Of a DNA stretch of 64,000 bases, positions 34,068 through 49,809 are shown piece by piece. How positions within the stretch are numbered: position 1 is the stretch's first letter; every line of letters begins with the position of its first letter. The DNA is from Lancefieldella sp. Marseille-Q7238 (lineage in GTDB: Bacteria; Actinomycetota; Coriobacteriia; Coriobacteriales; Atopobiaceae). The stretch spans positions 562,530-626,529 of the forward strand of contig NZ_OX424407.1 of the NCBI RefSeq assembly GCF_949152215.1. The letters are read 5' to 3'. The notes beneath the pieces were generated by a model. It ran no database searches, had not been told where the DNA came from, and saw only the letters and a list, made by a program, of their open reading frames with translations. The position numbers and the translations under genes were made by a program.

Positions 34068-35432
34068 ATGGAACAGAACAAACTCTTTGCGGAAACTCCC
34101 CCGCTTCAGCTTTTCTTGCGAGCCGCCATCCCCGGCGCCATCGCTATGCTCGCCTCCATGCTTTACGATACCGCCGACGGCATCTTAGTCGGTCGCTTTC
34201 TCGGCGCTGATACCTTTGCCGCGGTTACCATCTCACTTCCTTTGGTCATTATGAGCTTTGCCGTTTCTGACCTCGTAGGCGTTGGCTCCTCCGCCGTCAT
34301 TGCGGTAGAGCATGGCAAACATAATTTTGACCGCGCGAACGATGTATTTACCCTTTCGGTCATTATGATCCATATCGGCGGCTTTGTACTGGGCGCAATA
34401 TTCTTTCTTTTTGCGCCGGGTATCTTGATTCTTCTGGGCGCAAAGGGAGAACTCGTTGAACAGGGATCGATCTATTTGCGTGTCTACGCCTCCTTTTTGC
34501 CGCTCATATCTATCAACTACGCCGCCGATAACTTCCTCAAGATCTGCGGCATGATTCGCCGCTCTATGATGCTGAGCTTCATCATCGCTATTCTCGGCAC
34601 CGTCCTTGAATTCTTTTTCTTGGCCGTCCTTCGCCTTGATGTAGCATACTCAGCGCTTGGCTACTGCATCGCGATGCTTTTCTCCGCGATATTCGGCATG
34701 TGGCCGTTCGTACACAACAAGCAAATCCTCAAGTTTGTACCTCCGCATTTTTCATGGGAGCTTGTGCGCGAAGTCTGCGCCAACGGTTTGGCGGTTTTCT
34801 TGCAAAACATTTCAGGCCGCATTTACAGCCTCATCATGAATTCCACGCTTCTGGCCCTTGGGGGTGCAAACGCTGTTACCACATATGGCGTCATTTTCTT
34901 TTCAGCAGGTATTATCACACCTCTTGTCTACGGAGAAGCAGACGCCGTGCAGCCCGCCATTGGCTATAACTGGGGCGCCAAAAACAAGCATCGCGTTATC
35001 GCTCTCACTCGCTACGTTTTTATTGCGGGCGGTCTTATCGGCCTAACTTCCGCGGCGCTTATGTTCCTCTGTCCTGAACTGCTGGTGCATCTCTTCATTC
35101 CCGACGCGACACCGGAGCTGTTTGCTATGGCCGTTCCCGCTTTGCGCACTTTTTCCGGCGCGCTGTGCATCAACTGGATCTATTTCTGCACGCAGGAATT
35201 TGTCATCGCGCTGAAGCTAACCAAGATCTCAAGCGTCATCAGCGTACTGGCAACCTTTGTCTTTCCGGTTACCGCCATTGCGCTTCTCGCCCCGTTTGGT
35301 CTTAACGCTCTCTGGTATGCTCCTGTAGTCGGCACTATCCTCACGGTAATTACCAGCATTGCCATTCTGATTCACATACGCAACAAGCACTTTAACGGCA
35401 TACCTGTGCGTCATCTGGATACAACGCGATAA
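34068..35432 (+). CDS. MATE-family multidrug/metabolite exporter
   Basis: A 454-residue protein with twelve predicted membrane segments and the MATE organisation of two six-helix halves. Characteristic parts are AAIPGAIAMLASMLYDTADGI near the start, GRFLGADTFAAVTISLP and YGEADAVQPAIGYNWGA in the second half. Such proteins export drugs or metabolites using sodium or proton gradients. AAAGGG lies before the ATG. The long structured leader could regulate it. Confidence 0.92.
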   Translation: MEQNKLFAETPPLQLFLRAAIPGAIAMLASMLYDTADGILVGRFLGADTFAAVTISLPLVIMSFAVSDLVGVGSSAVIAVEHGKHNFDRANDVFTLSVIMIHIGGFVLGAIFFLFAPGILILLGAKGELVEQGSIYLRVYASFLPLISINYAADNFLKICGMIRRSMMLSFIIAILGTVLEFFFLAVLRLDVAYSALGYCIAMLFSAIFGMWPFVHNKQILKFVPPHFSWELVREVCANGLAVFLQNISGRIYSLIMNSTLLALGGANAVTTYGVIFFSAGIITPLVYGEADAVQPAIGYNWGAKNKHRVIALTRYVFIAGGLIGLTSAALMFLCPELLVHLFIPDATPELFAMAVPALRTFSGALCINWIYFCTQEFVIALKLTKISSVISVLATFVFPVTAIALLAPFGLNALWYAPVVGTILTVITSIAILIHIRNKHFNGIPVRHLDTTR

Positions 35433-35486
35433 AAACGATGGTGCCATTGGGTTTTATCAAGCTAAGCAAAATTTGATTTTACCCAA

Positions 35487-35966
35487 CTAAGCGAGAAAGC
35501 CTGTATCTTCAAGAAGGTCTTGGCCATCAGCGGCTGTAGTTGCAAGCTCGTCGCAGCGCTCATTGAGTGGCTCTCCGGCATGACCTTTTACCCACAGGTA
35601 CCGTACTTCATGAGGAGCGCTTGCCGCTAACAGGCGCTTCCAGAGATCAACGTTTTTCACATCCTGCTTGTTGGACGTCTTCCAACCGCGACGGATCCAT
35701 CCGGATATCCAATCCTGGTTAAAGGCATCAACCACGTATTTTGAGTCGGAGTGTACTTCAACGCAGCACGGGTGTTTGAGCGCTTCAAGCGCAACTATTA
35801 CCCCCAAAAGCTCCATCCGGTTGTTAGTCGTGACACGATATCCCTGAGAAAACTCACGAGTATGACGAGCGCCGGAAGGATCGACATAGACCAAAACAGC
35901 GCCGTACCCACCCGGTCCGGGATTACCTCGGGAGGCACCGTCTGTGTACGCGACCACGTGCATCAT
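35487..35966 (-). CDS. rnhA: Ribonuclease HI
   Basis: About 159 residues of RNase HI. The catalytic acidic residues appear in [18 protein letters not shown] (Asp), [13 protein letters not shown] (Glu) and [11 protein letters not shown] (Asp). The conserved His loop is in [15 protein letters not shown] with the final Asp. It removes RNA from RNA-DNA hybrids. The start at the paired ATGs at 35963-35966 gives the normal length; an earlier in-frame start would overlap the polA stop. It lies just downstream of polA, which fits shared work on Okazaki primers. Confidence 0.94.
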   Translation of the reverse strand: MMHVVAYTDGASRGNPGPGGYGAVLVYVDPSGARHTREFSQGYRVTTNNRMELLGVIVALEALKHPCCVEVHSDSKYVVDAFNQDWISGWIRRGWKTSNKQDVKNVDLWKRLLAASAPHEVRYLWVKGHAGEPLNERCDELATTAADGQDLLEDTGFLA

Positions 35967-36006
35967 ATCTGCCGCACCTGAGTTTTTTCTGTCCACCAAA
36001 ATCAGC

Positions 36007-38817
36007 CTACTTAGCCTCTGCCCAGTTTGGGCCATATGAAACATCGGCTATGAGGGGCACTTTAAGCGTTGTTACGCCTTCCATCGTTTCCTTTACCAAC
36101 CGGGAAACCGTTTCAATTTCGGCATTCGGTACCTCAAGATCGAGTTCGTCGTGAATCTGCAAGATGAGCTTTGAGGCAAGCGATTCCTCGCGCAGGCGCT
36201 TCTCGACACGAATCATAGCGATTTTAATGATGTCAGCAGCGCTTCCCTGCATGGGATGGTTCATAGCAGTACGCTCACCAAAAGCAATAAGCTGGCGATT
36301 ATGCTGCGCAAACTCACGAATGTGGCGCTTGCGTCCGTACATAGTGACAGCATAGCCCTTCTCGTGCGCCATGCGAACTGACTCGTCTAAATACGCCCGG
36401 ACCCCCGGATATGCTACGAAGTACCTGTCAATCATATCCTGAGCCTCAGAACGCGGAATCTTAAGGGAGGTAGCCAAACCGTATGCCTGCTGCCCGTACA
36501 CGATGCCAAAGTTGACGGCCTTTGCGCGGCTGCGAAGCTCCGGGGTAACGTCTTCCACGGGCACTCCAAAAACGCGTGAAGCGGTTGCTGCATGGAAATC
36601 CGCGCCCGAATTAAAAGCCGCTACCAGGTGCTCATCAGCCGAAAGGTGCGCCAAAAGACGAAGCTCAATCTGGGAATAATCGCACGCGAGAAATACATGA
36701 TCTTGAGGAACGGTAAACGCGGTGCGCACGCGATGCCCCAACTCGGAGCGGGTGGGAATGTTCTGCAAATTCGGATCGGAACTCGAAAGGCGACCCGTTG
36801 CCGCCACCGTCTGATTAAAGGTGGTATGGACGCGCTTGTCGCCACGGATCAGTGCGGGTAACGCATCCAGATACGTCGACTTGATTTTGGCGCGCTCACG
36901 ATACTCAAGTACATCAGCGACGATTTGATACTCATCCGCCAGATCGGCAAGTACCTTGGCGTTGGTTGAGTAGAATCCCGAACGTGTTTTTTTCAACCCG
37001 AATGTCGGCAAACCCAGCACGTCAAAAAGCACATGGCTCAGCTGGCTTGGTGAATCAAGGTTGAAGTTTTCACCCGCCGCCTCGTGAATGCGAGCTACGC
37101 GAGAAGCGATATCTTCTCCGAGCTCAACAGACTGTTCTTTGAGCTTCGCAGGATCTACATACAATCCGCGACGCTCCATCGCGGCAAGTACGGGAAGCAG
37201 CCCCATCTCAATGGTCTTAAAAAGTTCAAGCGAGCCGTCGGCCTCAAGCTTTGTACACAGCACTTTGGAAAGTGCGCGGACAGCATTCGCTTCAAAAGCG
37301 GCAGCGGGAACTTTGTCGGTACCTTTGTTGGTACCTTTGTTGGTACCTTTGCCAGCATCTTTACCGGTGACTTTGTCGGCGCCGTCAGGAAGCTCCACGC
37401 CAAAGTAGCGCTCTACCAAACCGGGAACCGCGAAATCCGAACGGTCAGACTCAAGCAGATAGGCAGCTACGCCCGTATCAAAAATGCGCTCGGCAGCCAA
37501 CGTATCAGGATCGAAAGACTCAGGCTCCGAGGAGTCCACGGAGCTCACGTCGTGCAGAAGCTCTTTTACGTCTCCTGCTGCAACCTTGCCTTCCTTAAAC
37601 AGTCGCAACAACGCCGAGGTCGCGTTATCATCCTCAAACTTCAGCAGATGAGAAGAAGTCGCAACCCACAGCGTGTGTTCAAGTCCAAAAAGCGAGCCGT
37701 CTTGTTTGCCGGTATCAAGGGCGATACCCAGCCATTCCGCGCGCGCCAGTGACGCCGCCAAAGCCGTATTGGCATCGTTAGCCTCAAGGATTTCGGGAAG
37801 CGCAAGCGCCGCTGGGACAGAAGCTTCTTCGCCCTCGGGAGCTGTGGAAAGTCCGCCCTTCTCGCCAGCCATACGCGCCAGCCGCCTTGTCATACCGGTA
37901 AATCCCAGCTTTGAAAAGGCCGCGACAACAGCATTTTGATCAAACGTAGGGAACTTTGCGTCGGCAAGATTGATGGCTATCGGAGCGTCCGTTCGAATCG
38001 TAGCAACTTTGCGCGAGAGCAGGGCGTCCTCTTTATGTGTACGCAGGTTCTCGCCCATTTTTCCCTTGACATCATCAGCGTGGGCCAGCACCTCGTCCAA
38101 GCTGCCGTACTCCACAATAAGCTGAGCGGCCTTTTTAGGACCGATTCCGGGAACTCCGGGGATATTATCGGACGAGTCTCCCTTGAGTCCGTAAAAATCC
38201 GGCACCAGGGCGGGAGTAATGCCCGCATAAAGGTCGGCCACGGATTCAGGGGTCATAATGGAAACGTCGGACACGCCTTTGCGCGTAGACACAATCTTGA
38301 CGTTTTCAGTCGAGAGCTGATACATATCGCGGTCTCCCGTAAAGAGGAGCATCTCATAACCGGCTTCCTCACCGCGGCGAGCCAGCGTGCCCAGGATGTC
38401 ATCGCCCTCCCAGCCCTCAAGTTCGCATACGGGAATGTCCAACGTCCGAAGCAAATTTTTTACGATAGGAAACTGCACGTGAAGAGCATCGTCCATAGGA
38501 GGACGCTGAGCTTTGTACTGCGGGAGCATGTCAATGCGAACCTGCGGTTTTCCTTTGTCAAACGCGCAGATAACGCCATCGGGCTTAAAGGACTCGACCA
38601 TCTTGATGAACATATTGAAAAAGCCGAAAAGCGCGCCAGTGGGCGTACCGTCGGGAGCGGACATGGGCTGTCTGATGGCATGAAACGCGCGGTGCATAAG
38701 CGAATTGCCGTCAATGACTGCGATGGTCCTGCGGGAAGCACCGGCCGCGACGTCTGTGTGGGCGTCTGTGCGAGCAGCGTCTGTGGTGGCGGTTTCTGTG
38801 TGGGCGGTTTCGGACAT
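36007..38817 (-). CDS. polA: DNA polymerase I
   Basis: A 936-residue polymerase. Residues about 30-320 are the 5'-3' exonuclease domain ([42 protein letters not shown]). Residues about 340-560 are a divergent 3'-5' exonuclease-like domain that lacks obvious catalytic acidic motifs. The polymerase domain has motif A ([16 protein letters not shown] near 712), the O-helix ([15 protein letters not shown]) and motif C ([10 protein letters not shown] near 889). A linker contains tandem GTNK repeats (codons around 37318-37352). The first 30 residues are Thr/Ala-rich. It fills gaps and removes RNA primers. Confidence 0.96.
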   Translation of the reverse strand: MSETAHTETATTDAARTDAHTDVAAGASRRTIAVIDGNSLMHRAFHAIRQPMSAPDGTPTGALFGFFNMFIKMVESFKPDGVICAFDKGKPQVRIDMLPQYKAQRPPMDDALHVQFPIVKNLLRTLDIPVCELEGWEGDDILGTLARRGEEAGYEMLLFTGDRDMYQLSTENVKIVSTRKGVSDVSIMTPESVADLYAGITPALVPDFYGLKGDSSDNIPGVPGIGPKKAAQLIVEYGSLDEVLAHADDVKGKMGENLRTHKEDALLSRKVATIRTDAPIAINLADAKFPTFDQNAVVAAFSKLGFTGMTRRLARMAGEKGGLSTAPEGEEASVPAALALPEILEANDANTALAASLARAEWLGIALDTGKQDGSLFGLEHTLWVATSSHLLKFEDDNATSALLRLFKEGKVAAGDVKELLHDVSSVDSSEPESFDPDTLAAERIFDTGVAAYLLESDRSDFAVPGLVERYFGVELPDGADKVTGKDAGKGTNKGTNKGTDKVPAAAFEANAVRALSKVLCTKLEADGSLELFKTIEMGLLPVLAAMERRGLYVDPAKLKEQSVELGEDIASRVARIHEAAGENFNLDSPSQLSHVLFDVLGLPTFGLKKTRSGFYSTNAKVLADLADEYQIVADVLEYRERAKIKSTYLDALPALIRGDKRVHTTFNQTVAATGRLSSSDPNLQNIPTRSELGHRVRTAFTVPQDHVFLACDYSQIELRLLAHLSADEHLVAAFNSGADFHAATASRVFGVPVEDVTPELRSRAKAVNFGIVYGQQAYGLATSLKIPRSEAQDMIDRYFVAYPGVRAYLDESVRMAHEKGYAVTMYGRKRHIREFAQHNRQLIAFGERTAMNHPMQGSAADIIKIAMIRVEKRLREESLASKLILQIHDELDLEVPNAEIETVSRLVKETMEGVTTLKVPLIADVSYGPNWAEAK
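37318..37356 (-). repeat. 12-bp tandem repeats in the polA linker
   Basis: Three near-perfect 12-bp units (GGTACCTTTGTT on the plus strand) encode [12 protein letters not shown] in the non-catalytic linker. Related GKDAGK codons flank them. The frame is preserved, so repeat number could drift neutrally. Confidence 0.75.
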
Positions 38818-39003
38818 ACCTCTCCTATCGCAAGCTTACCCGTCCATTGTACTCGGATTGTATCGGCAAGCAGTGGTATATTCGCAAGCTCCTTGAGGTT
38901 CACGCAAGCCGCGAGGCCCGCGAGGTCCACGAATTAGCGAGAAGGACTTCATAGCACGATTTTGTTTCACGGTACGCACTCTCTTTGTGGCACACGCACC
39001 GAT

Positions 39004-39126
39004 TTCCAAAAAAGTGCATGAGTTGTGATATGAAAACTCCTAAAAAAGGCATCAGTTGTGATAAATCCCCTAAAAATGCCATGAGTTGTGAAGTATTTTT
39101 ATCACAACTGTGGCACTTTTTTGGAA
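39004..39126. repeat. 123-bp intergenic repeat element, copy 2
   Basis: Same length and same ends as copy 1 at 12130 (TTCCAAAAAAGTGC at the left, GCACTTTTTTGGAA at the right; outer 28 and 25 bp identical). The arrowheads of its four ~30-bp units read reverse, reverse, reverse, forward, against reverse, forward, forward, forward in copy 1. The central 54 bp match copy 1 perfectly, but only as the reverse complement. It lies between the divergent polA and glutamine synthetase genes. Confidence 0.9.
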
Positions 39127-39365
39127 TGACCCCAAGTAACTTCTCAAGTGACTTCCAAGTATACTTCTCCCCACGCACTTCTCGGCGCGCTTTGGAAATG
39201 CGAGCAAAATTCCCGTCCATTAAAAAGACGTTTTTCTCGCTGTCGTGCAAAAATCAATGGCGTACAGTAGAATCTGTGACGAGAAGAACTTCTTGCGCTC
39301 GCTGTCTGTAGCTGTCTGTAGTGAGAAGCGCTTCTTGCCCTTGCTTACCCATCCAAGGAGGCCTC
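39127..39365 (+). promoter_or_regulatory. Glutamine synthetase leader with two dyads
   Basis: CGAGAAG-AA-CTTCTTG (39280-39295) and TGAGAAG-CG-CTTCTTG (39322-39337) are near-palindromes 42 bp apart, separated by a perfect 10-bp direct repeat (GCTGTCTGTA twice, 39301-39320). They resemble degenerate paired GCGAGAAG octamers. They lie directly before the AAGGAGG ribosome site, so they may form operators or leader hairpins. Upstream, 39127-39180 holds short ACTTCTC/ACTTCCA repeats. Confidence 0.45.
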
Positions 39366-41459
39366 GTGGCAAACGACAAGGTATCACGCGAGTTTGGAAC
39401 ACTTTTATTCACCGACGCTGATATGCAGGAGCGGCTGCCTAAACCCACCTATAAACGCCTGCGCGATGTCATCAGACACGGAAAACCGCTTGACATCGAC
39501 ATTGCCAACGAAGTGGCTCATGCCATGAAGGAATGGGCGCTCGAACACGGCGCCACACACTTTACGCACTGGTTCCAACCGCTGACAGGCATCACCTCAG
39601 AAAAGCACGATAGTTTCATGACGCCGCAAGGCAACGGCACGATCTTGATGACGTTCTCCGGCAAGGAGCTCGTTCAAGGCGAACCAGACGCGTCAAGCTT
39701 TCCCTCAGGCGGCCTACGCGCGACTTTCGAAGCCCGCGGTTACACGGTTTGGGACCCCGTAAGCCCCACCTTTATCAAAGACGAGGTGCTCTGCATTCCA
39801 ACGGCGTTTATCTCCTATACGGGAGAAGCTCTCGATAAGCGCACGCCGCTTTTGCGCTCTCAACTGGCACTGGAGCGCCAAGCCAAACGCGTGCTTGCAC
39901 TCTTTGGGCAGACGCCCGAGCGCGTTGTCACCAATATCGGCCCTGAACAGGAGTATTTTCTTATCCGCGAAGAGGATTTTGAAAAGCGTCCCGATCTGAT
40001 TTTGTGCGGCCGCACGCTCTTTGGCTGCGAGCCGTCCAAAGGTCAAGAGCTTGATGAGCATTATTTCGGCGCCATTCGTCCAACCGTCAACGACTTCATG
40101 AAAGAGCTCGACGACGAGCTTTGGAAACTGGGGATCCCCGCTAAAACCAAACACAATGAAGTCGCCCCCTGCCAGCACGAGCTGGCACCCGTCTTTGAGC
40201 AAGGCACACTTGCCATTGACAACAACCTTCTGACCATGGAAAAGTTAAAGCTTTTGGCTCCGCATCACGGTCTTGCCTGTCTTGAGCATGAACGCCCCTT
40301 TGACTATGTCAACGGATCCGGCAAACACGACAACTGGTCGCTGTCTGCCGATGACGAGAACCTTCTTGAGCCGGGTGAAAATCCCGGAGAAAACCTCCGC
40401 TTCCTCGTCTTTTTAGCGTGCTTGGTCGCGGGCGTTGACGTTCACGCTGACCTTTTGCGCATGTCTATCGCTTCCGCAGGCAATGATCACCGCCTGGGCG
40501 CCAATGAAGCCCCTCCCGCTATCGTCTCCGTCTTTTTGGGCGACGCGCTTTCTGCTGTCGTCAATGACCTGATGAGCGGCACTGACGTGCACGGCGCCAA
40601 GCGCACCCGGATGGATTTAGGCGTGCCGACGCTGCCCAAGGTTCTGCGCGACAACACTGACAGAAACCGCACCAGTCCCTTTGCTTTCACAGGCAATAAA
40701 TTTGAATTCCGCATGTGCGGCAGCCAGCAAAACATCTCAGATCCCAATGTCGTTTTGAACACGATTGTCGCGGAGCAATGCGACCGATTTGCCACGGACC
40801 TTGCCGACGCATCCGAGTCCGAATTTACAAAGCGTGCGCTCCACTGGGTCATTGATTCCTTCAAAGATCATAAGCGCATTTTCTTCGAAGGCAACGGCTA
40901 CTCAAGTAAATGGGAGAAGATTGCCGAGAAGCGCGGTCTTCCCCACCTTCGCACCACACCTGACGCGCTTCCTGCGCTTATCGCCCCCGATAACATTGCT
41001 TTCTTTGAGAAATATGGCGTCTTGTCAGAAAACGAGGCGCACGCTCGCTATGTGGCAAAAGCGGAGCAGTACGCCAAGGTACTCAACATCGAGGCTAAAA
41101 CCATGTCGTACATGACCCGCCACATGTACCTGCCGGCGCTGTTCAAGTATTCAGGAAACGTAGCTGAGTCCGTGGCTCACAAACAGACGATAGGCATTAA
41201 GTCTCAAGCTGAATTCGACGTTGCGAAGCAGCTGACCGAGGGTATTGATGAGATTTACGCCGCTGTCGGTGAACTTGAGGCAAAAAATACCCATGCCGCC
41301 ACACTGCGCTCAAAGCCTCAGGTGCAATGCGAGTTTTACCGCGATGAAATTATTCCTGCAATGCAGCGTCTCCGCACAATCGTCGACGAGATGGAGCTCA
41401 TATGCGGGCATGACTTCTGGCCGGTTCCCAGCTACAACGAGATGCTGTTTTACGTCTAG
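39366..41459 (+). CDS. glnA: Glutamine synthetase type III
   Basis: About 697 residues, the usual size for GSIII and much longer than GSI. The family motifs are present: [10 protein letters not shown] near residue 195, [17 protein letters not shown] near 265, and [12 protein letters not shown] near 315. The enzyme makes glutamine from glutamate, ammonia and ATP and is the main nitrogen-assimilation step. The GTG at 39366 follows AAGGAGG at a good distance; an upstream in-frame ATG at 39321 has no site and lies in the repeat leader. No nitrogen regulator gene is adjacent. Confidence 0.94.
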   Translation: MANDKVSREFGTLLFTDADMQERLPKPTYKRLRDVIRHGKPLDIDIANEVAHAMKEWALEHGATHFTHWFQPLTGITSEKHDSFMTPQGNGTILMTFSGKELVQGEPDASSFPSGGLRATFEARGYTVWDPVSPTFIKDEVLCIPTAFISYTGEALDKRTPLLRSQLALERQAKRVLALFGQTPERVVTNIGPEQEYFLIREEDFEKRPDLILCGRTLFGCEPSKGQELDEHYFGAIRPTVNDFMKELDDELWKLGIPAKTKHNEVAPCQHELAPVFEQGTLAIDNNLLTMEKLKLLAPHHGLACLEHERPFDYVNGSGKHDNWSLSADDENLLEPGENPGENLRFLVFLACLVAGVDVHADLLRMSIASAGNDHRLGANEAPPAIVSVFLGDALSAVVNDLMSGTDVHGAKRTRMDLGVPTLPKVLRDNTDRNRTSPFAFTGNKFEFRMCGSQQNISDPNVVLNTIVAEQCDRFATDLADASESEFTKRALHWVIDSFKDHKRIFFEGNGYSSKWEKIAEKRGLPHLRTTPDALPALIAPDNIAFFEKYGVLSENEAHARYVAKAEQYAKVLNIEAKTMSYMTRHMYLPALFKYSGNVAESVAHKQTIGIKSQAEFDVAKQLTEGIDEIYAAVGELEAKNTHAATLRSKPQVQCEFYRDEIIPAMQRLRTIVDEMELICGHDFWPVPSYNEMLFYV

Positions 41460-41540
41460 ACTTCGCGGGGTGACTTCGCACCTAACGTACTTCGCGGCGC
41501 ACAGACGCGTTCGGCGCACGGACGCGCTTCAACGGTTTGC

Positions 41541-42848
41541 TTACGAGAGAAGCGCACTTCTCGCCAACGAGCCCGCCTGGGCAGGTGAAAGCGCATTGCC
41601 ATTGGCATCAACGGGTTGAGGCGCCTCGCGCAGGGCAGTAACCGCACCGTTAAGGTGCACTCGATCCATGTACCACGGCGCCTTCACGCCAGAAATCGCC
41701 GGCATAGCAAACGAGTTTGTCGTTTCCATCTTGCTTGCAAAGTCAGCTGACAGGCAAAACTCAATCCATAAACGGGCAGCATTCATGTGCTTAGCCGCGG
41801 CCGATATCCCCACTCCATAGGTTGTAAAGCGAGTAGGGCTCAACGGCAGGAGCGGCACCACGTTGTCGAAATCATCTTTGCCAAGCGTGTAAAAGGCCTC
41901 ACTCGCACGGCATATCGCAGCCAGCGAGCGGCAAAACCCCAGGTCAGTCATCATGGCATAGGTATCACCATATAGCTGAGGTGTATGAGAAGCGAGCTCT
42001 GTAAGAAAAGCAGTCCCCTGCTCCACCCCAAGATTTCCCATCATGACCGCAGCAAGACTATTGCCGCTGTGCGTTGTTCCATATTCAGGCACCGCTATCT
42101 GATCTCTGAGGTAGGAATCGAGAAAATCATTCCAGTCGCGCGGATGCGAGAGACCCATGGCCTCCAGACGCTCCAAGTTGATTGCAAGAACCAGAGGATC
42201 TGTTGCTACGCCATACCAAAGCTTCTTCTCGCTTGCAAACGTCGATTTCAAAAGATGTTCCGCATGTTGGGCATCATAGCTTGCTAGCAAGTTCTTCCCG
42301 CCAGCTTGATCCAACAGTTCGGAGTCGGCAAAAAACCAAACGTCAACGGGGTGCTTAGAAGGCGACGGATTTAACTCATTCGTATCATCGGAATTGGCCG
42401 CAAGATAGAGCTCCATCTTGTCGGATGGAACGATTTGATAATCAACGACAATTCCAAAGAGTCGCTCGAACGTTTTTGCCGCTTCCTGGATACGGTCAGG
42501 ATCGTCGGTATAGACAGTCACCTTCTGCTCAAGATATGCCGCGGCGACAAGATCTGGATCGTAGCCCTCCGGAGTCTTTTGCGGAAGGCTCAAACTGGCG
42601 GGCGCTTCCGAAACTTTGAGCCCAAGCAAATCAAGCATCCCGCTTCCGCATCGCCGGATACCCATACAAAAATACACAAGACCTACACAGCCAAGGCCAA
42701 GCATGAACGTGCGGCGCACAACGGAGGAAGCGTCGGCATCATCGGACGAAGTATCGTCCGTATCTTGCGCATCAGTATCGGACATATGCGTCTTTTCCCT
42801 TATTTCAGTAATTTTCGCGCGAATGCCGGTGCGAAATCTGTCAAACAC
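41541..42848 (-). CDS. Orphan extracellular solute-binding protein (family 1/8 type)
   Basis: About 435 residues. An N-terminal cytoplasmic stretch is followed by VVRRTFMLGLGCVGLVYF, a membrane-anchor or Tat-like signal segment. The mature part has the ABC binding-protein look of iron/polyamine-type receptors (VTVYTDDPDRIQEAAKTFE, VATDPLVLAINLERLEAMG, YGVGISAAAKHMNAARLWI). No permease or ATPase is adjacent, so the ligand is unknown. A GTG at 42848 after GAGGAGG and an ATG at 42786 are both possible starts. Confidence 0.75.
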   Translation of the reverse strand: MFDRFRTGIRAKITEIREKTHMSDTDAQDTDDTSSDDADASSVVRRTFMLGLGCVGLVYFCMGIRRCGSGMLDLLGLKVSEAPASLSLPQKTPEGYDPDLVAAAYLEQKVTVYTDDPDRIQEAAKTFERLFGIVVDYQIVPSDKMELYLAANSDDTNELNPSPSKHPVDVWFFADSELLDQAGGKNLLASYDAQHAEHLLKSTFASEKKLWYGVATDPLVLAINLERLEAMGLSHPRDWNDFLDSYLRDQIAVPEYGTTHSGNSLAAVMMGNLGVEQGTAFLTELASHTPQLYGDTYAMMTDLGFCRSLAAICRASEAFYTLGKDDFDNVVPLLPLSPTRFTTYGVGISAAAKHMNAARLWIEFCLSADFASKMETTNSFAMPAISGVKAPWYMDRVHLNGAVTALREAPQPVDANGNALSPAQAGSLARSALLS

Positions 42849-42889
42849 AACGCCTCCTCTCGAACGCAAGAGATTATATCAGCGCCGCG

Positions 42890-43032
42890 ACTGTCCTGCT
42901 AGGAAAGCGACTACTCTGCGCGAGAACCATTGACCTGCTGCAAGAACACCGCTCTGCTGCGAAGCCACTAGCCTACCAGAGAAGCGTCACTCTGCACGAG
43001 AATACCTACTCTTGAAGAAAGCCAAATTGTAT
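42890..43032 (+). other. Short degenerate repeats upstream of the phospholipase-like gene
   Basis: Units built on CTCTGCGCGAGAA and CACTCTGCACGAGAATACC recur two or three times with variation. They include incomplete GAGAA octamer relatives. No gene is seen in the stretch. Confidence 0.4.
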
Positions 43033-43062
43033 TTGACCGGCGTTTCGTGGGATACTGATACT
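43033..43062 (+). promoter_or_regulatory. Candidate sigma-70-type promoter of the phospholipase-like gene
   Basis: TTGACC (43033-43038) and GATACT (43057-43062) are separated by 18 bp and lie about 25 bp before the start codon at 43087, with AAGGAGC in between. The match is good, but not tested. Confidence 0.5.
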
Positions 43063-43086
43063 TGTAAGAAATTTATAAGGAGCAAG

Positions 43087-44052
43087 ATGCCTGCTTTACT
43101 TACACATTTTATTTTCGGGGCGCGTATAGCTGACGAAATGCCCTCTGACCTCCTCAAAACATCCGAAGAGCTGAATGCCTTTCTATTGGGCAATCAAGGT
43201 GCTGATCCTTTTCTAGCTCGTCACCTTACCTGGCCCAATCACGCCATCGCCTGCAACCGTCTCCACCGCCGTATGCATGCCAGTCATATCACTGACGTAT
43301 TTCTCGCGGTCAGAGAAGGCGTAGCCTATCTGCCTGAAGCTGACCGAGCAGCCGGTGAGGCGTTTGCGCTGGGACTTTTGTGCCACTATGCGCTCGACAG
43401 AACTGTACATCCATTTGTATACGCTCAGCAGGATGCCCTTGTGGACGTCGACCCAAGCCTTGCTTGCTCCTACCATGAGCTTCACTCGATTATTGAGACC
43501 GATCTCGATTCATGGCTGCTCTGGCACCAAATGCGCACAACGGTCGAGGAATTCTATCCTGCATCTGCGCTGGAAGCGGACAGCAGTACGTGCCGCGTTG
43601 CGGGAGCCCTGTTCTCCCAGGTGGCACTTTCCGTCTTTGGACTCAACGTCGGAGCCGACGAATACGAAAAAGCTATCGCCGATTACGCACGCATCTATCA
43701 TGCTATCGAGAAAACCGATCCAACGTACACTACCAAGCTGCCAGAGGTTCTGTATAAGACCGAAATGTTTGTGCGGCCATCCTCGAGCTCGTATGTCGCC
43801 GCTATGTGCCATCGAGTCATTCGTACGGACGATATCGCGGCGGCAAATCCTAAACGGCTTCCTTGGAAAGACCCGGCCACAGGCAAAAGCAGAACCGAAA
43901 GCTTCTCCGACCTCATGGACGAGGCCGCCGGGTTGTACCACAAGCTCGCCCACGCGTTCATTCACAACGACCGCATGAAGATGGAAGAGATAGTCGCTGG
44001 CATAAACTACTATGGAAAGCCGGTCACAGACTTACTTGACGAGCAGCACTAA
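43087..44052 (+). CDS. Zinc-dependent phospholipase C-like protein
   Basis: About 321 residues of the zinc-dependent phospholipase C/S1-P1-like helical fold. The N-terminus MPALLTHFIFG carries the first His, and CHYALDRTVHPFVY and CSYHELHSIIETDLD supply further candidate ligands. No signal peptide is seen, so it may be cytoplasmic, and many such family members have no known substrate. The ATG at 43087 follows AAGGAGCAAG; an earlier in-frame start at 43012 lies before the promoter. It is convergent with the ArsC/Spx gene. Confidence 0.8.
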   Translation: MPALLTHFIFGARIADEMPSDLLKTSEELNAFLLGNQGADPFLARHLTWPNHAIACNRLHRRMHASHITDVFLAVREGVAYLPEADRAAGEAFALGLLCHYALDRTVHPFVYAQQDALVDVDPSLACSYHELHSIIETDLDSWLLWHQMRTTVEEFYPASALEADSSTCRVAGALFSQVALSVFGLNVGADEYEKAIADYARIYHAIEKTDPTYTTKLPEVLYKTEMFVRPSSSSYVAAMCHRVIRTDDIAAANPKRLPWKDPATGKSRTESFSDLMDEAAGLYHKLAHAFIHNDRMKMEEIVAGINYYGKPVTDLLDEQH

Positions 44053-44077
44053 TTCTCAAAAATCAAGGCGAGAAGCT

Positions 44078-44446
44078 TTAGAGCAGATGCTCTTCCCATT
44101 CCGATTCCCGAAAACCTGTCAGCACAAAATCAGGTCCCACGACAAGCGGACGCTTCACCAGCATGCCGTCAGTGGCAAGAAGCTGGCAAGCAGCGGAGAC
44201 AGTCATGCCAGCATCAAGCTGCTCTTTAACGTTCTTCTCGCGATATACCATGCCGCTGGTGTTAAAGAAACGCCTGATAGGAAGGTTACTGAGCGCATGC
44301 CACGACGCCAGCTCAGCTTCCGTGGGATGGTCTTCCTTGATGTCGCGCGACTCATAGGCAATATGATGCTCATCAAGCCACTTGAGAGCTTTTTTGCAGG
44401 TTGAACAACGAGGGTAGCAAAGCACGAGGATTGTATCTGAAGCCAT
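44078..44446 (-). CDS. ArsC/Spx-family reductase-like protein
   Basis: About 122 residues. The N-terminal motif is LCYPRCSTCKKALKWLDEH, with a CxxC (C14, C17) as in Spx/YffB-type members rather than the single cysteine of arsenate reductases. A later segment (NLPIRRFFNTSGMVYRE) and KRPLVVG, with the family basic residues, confirm the fold. Function could be transcriptional (Spx-like) or thiol reduction. It follows ligA by 25 bp on the same strand, so it may share a transcript. GGAGAC lies before the ATG. Confidence 0.85.
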   Translation of the reverse strand: MASDTILVLCYPRCSTCKKALKWLDEHHIAYESRDIKEDHPTEAELASWHALSNLPIRRFFNTSGMVYREKNVKEQLDAGMTVSAACQLLATDGMLVKRPLVVGPDFVLTGFRESEWEEHLL

Positions 44447-44470
44447 GAATGTCTCCATTTCAAGAATCAA

Positions 44471-49662
<5,192 letters not shown>

Positions 49663-49809
49663 ACAATGCTCCTTACTATCAGACATCAAACGACACGTAG
49701 ACTACAGCTATAAACGTAGTTAATTTTACCTAATTTGTAAGCCGCACTCATGCTCACGCGACAACTCATACTCACGTGGTAAAGAGAATCGGCCTTGTTG
49801 TTGCGAGCG

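Noticed and set aside
38900-39311. Open frames of 108-116 codons through repeat copy 2
   Set aside because: Same cause as copy 1. They overlap a regulatory region and one another on opposite strands.
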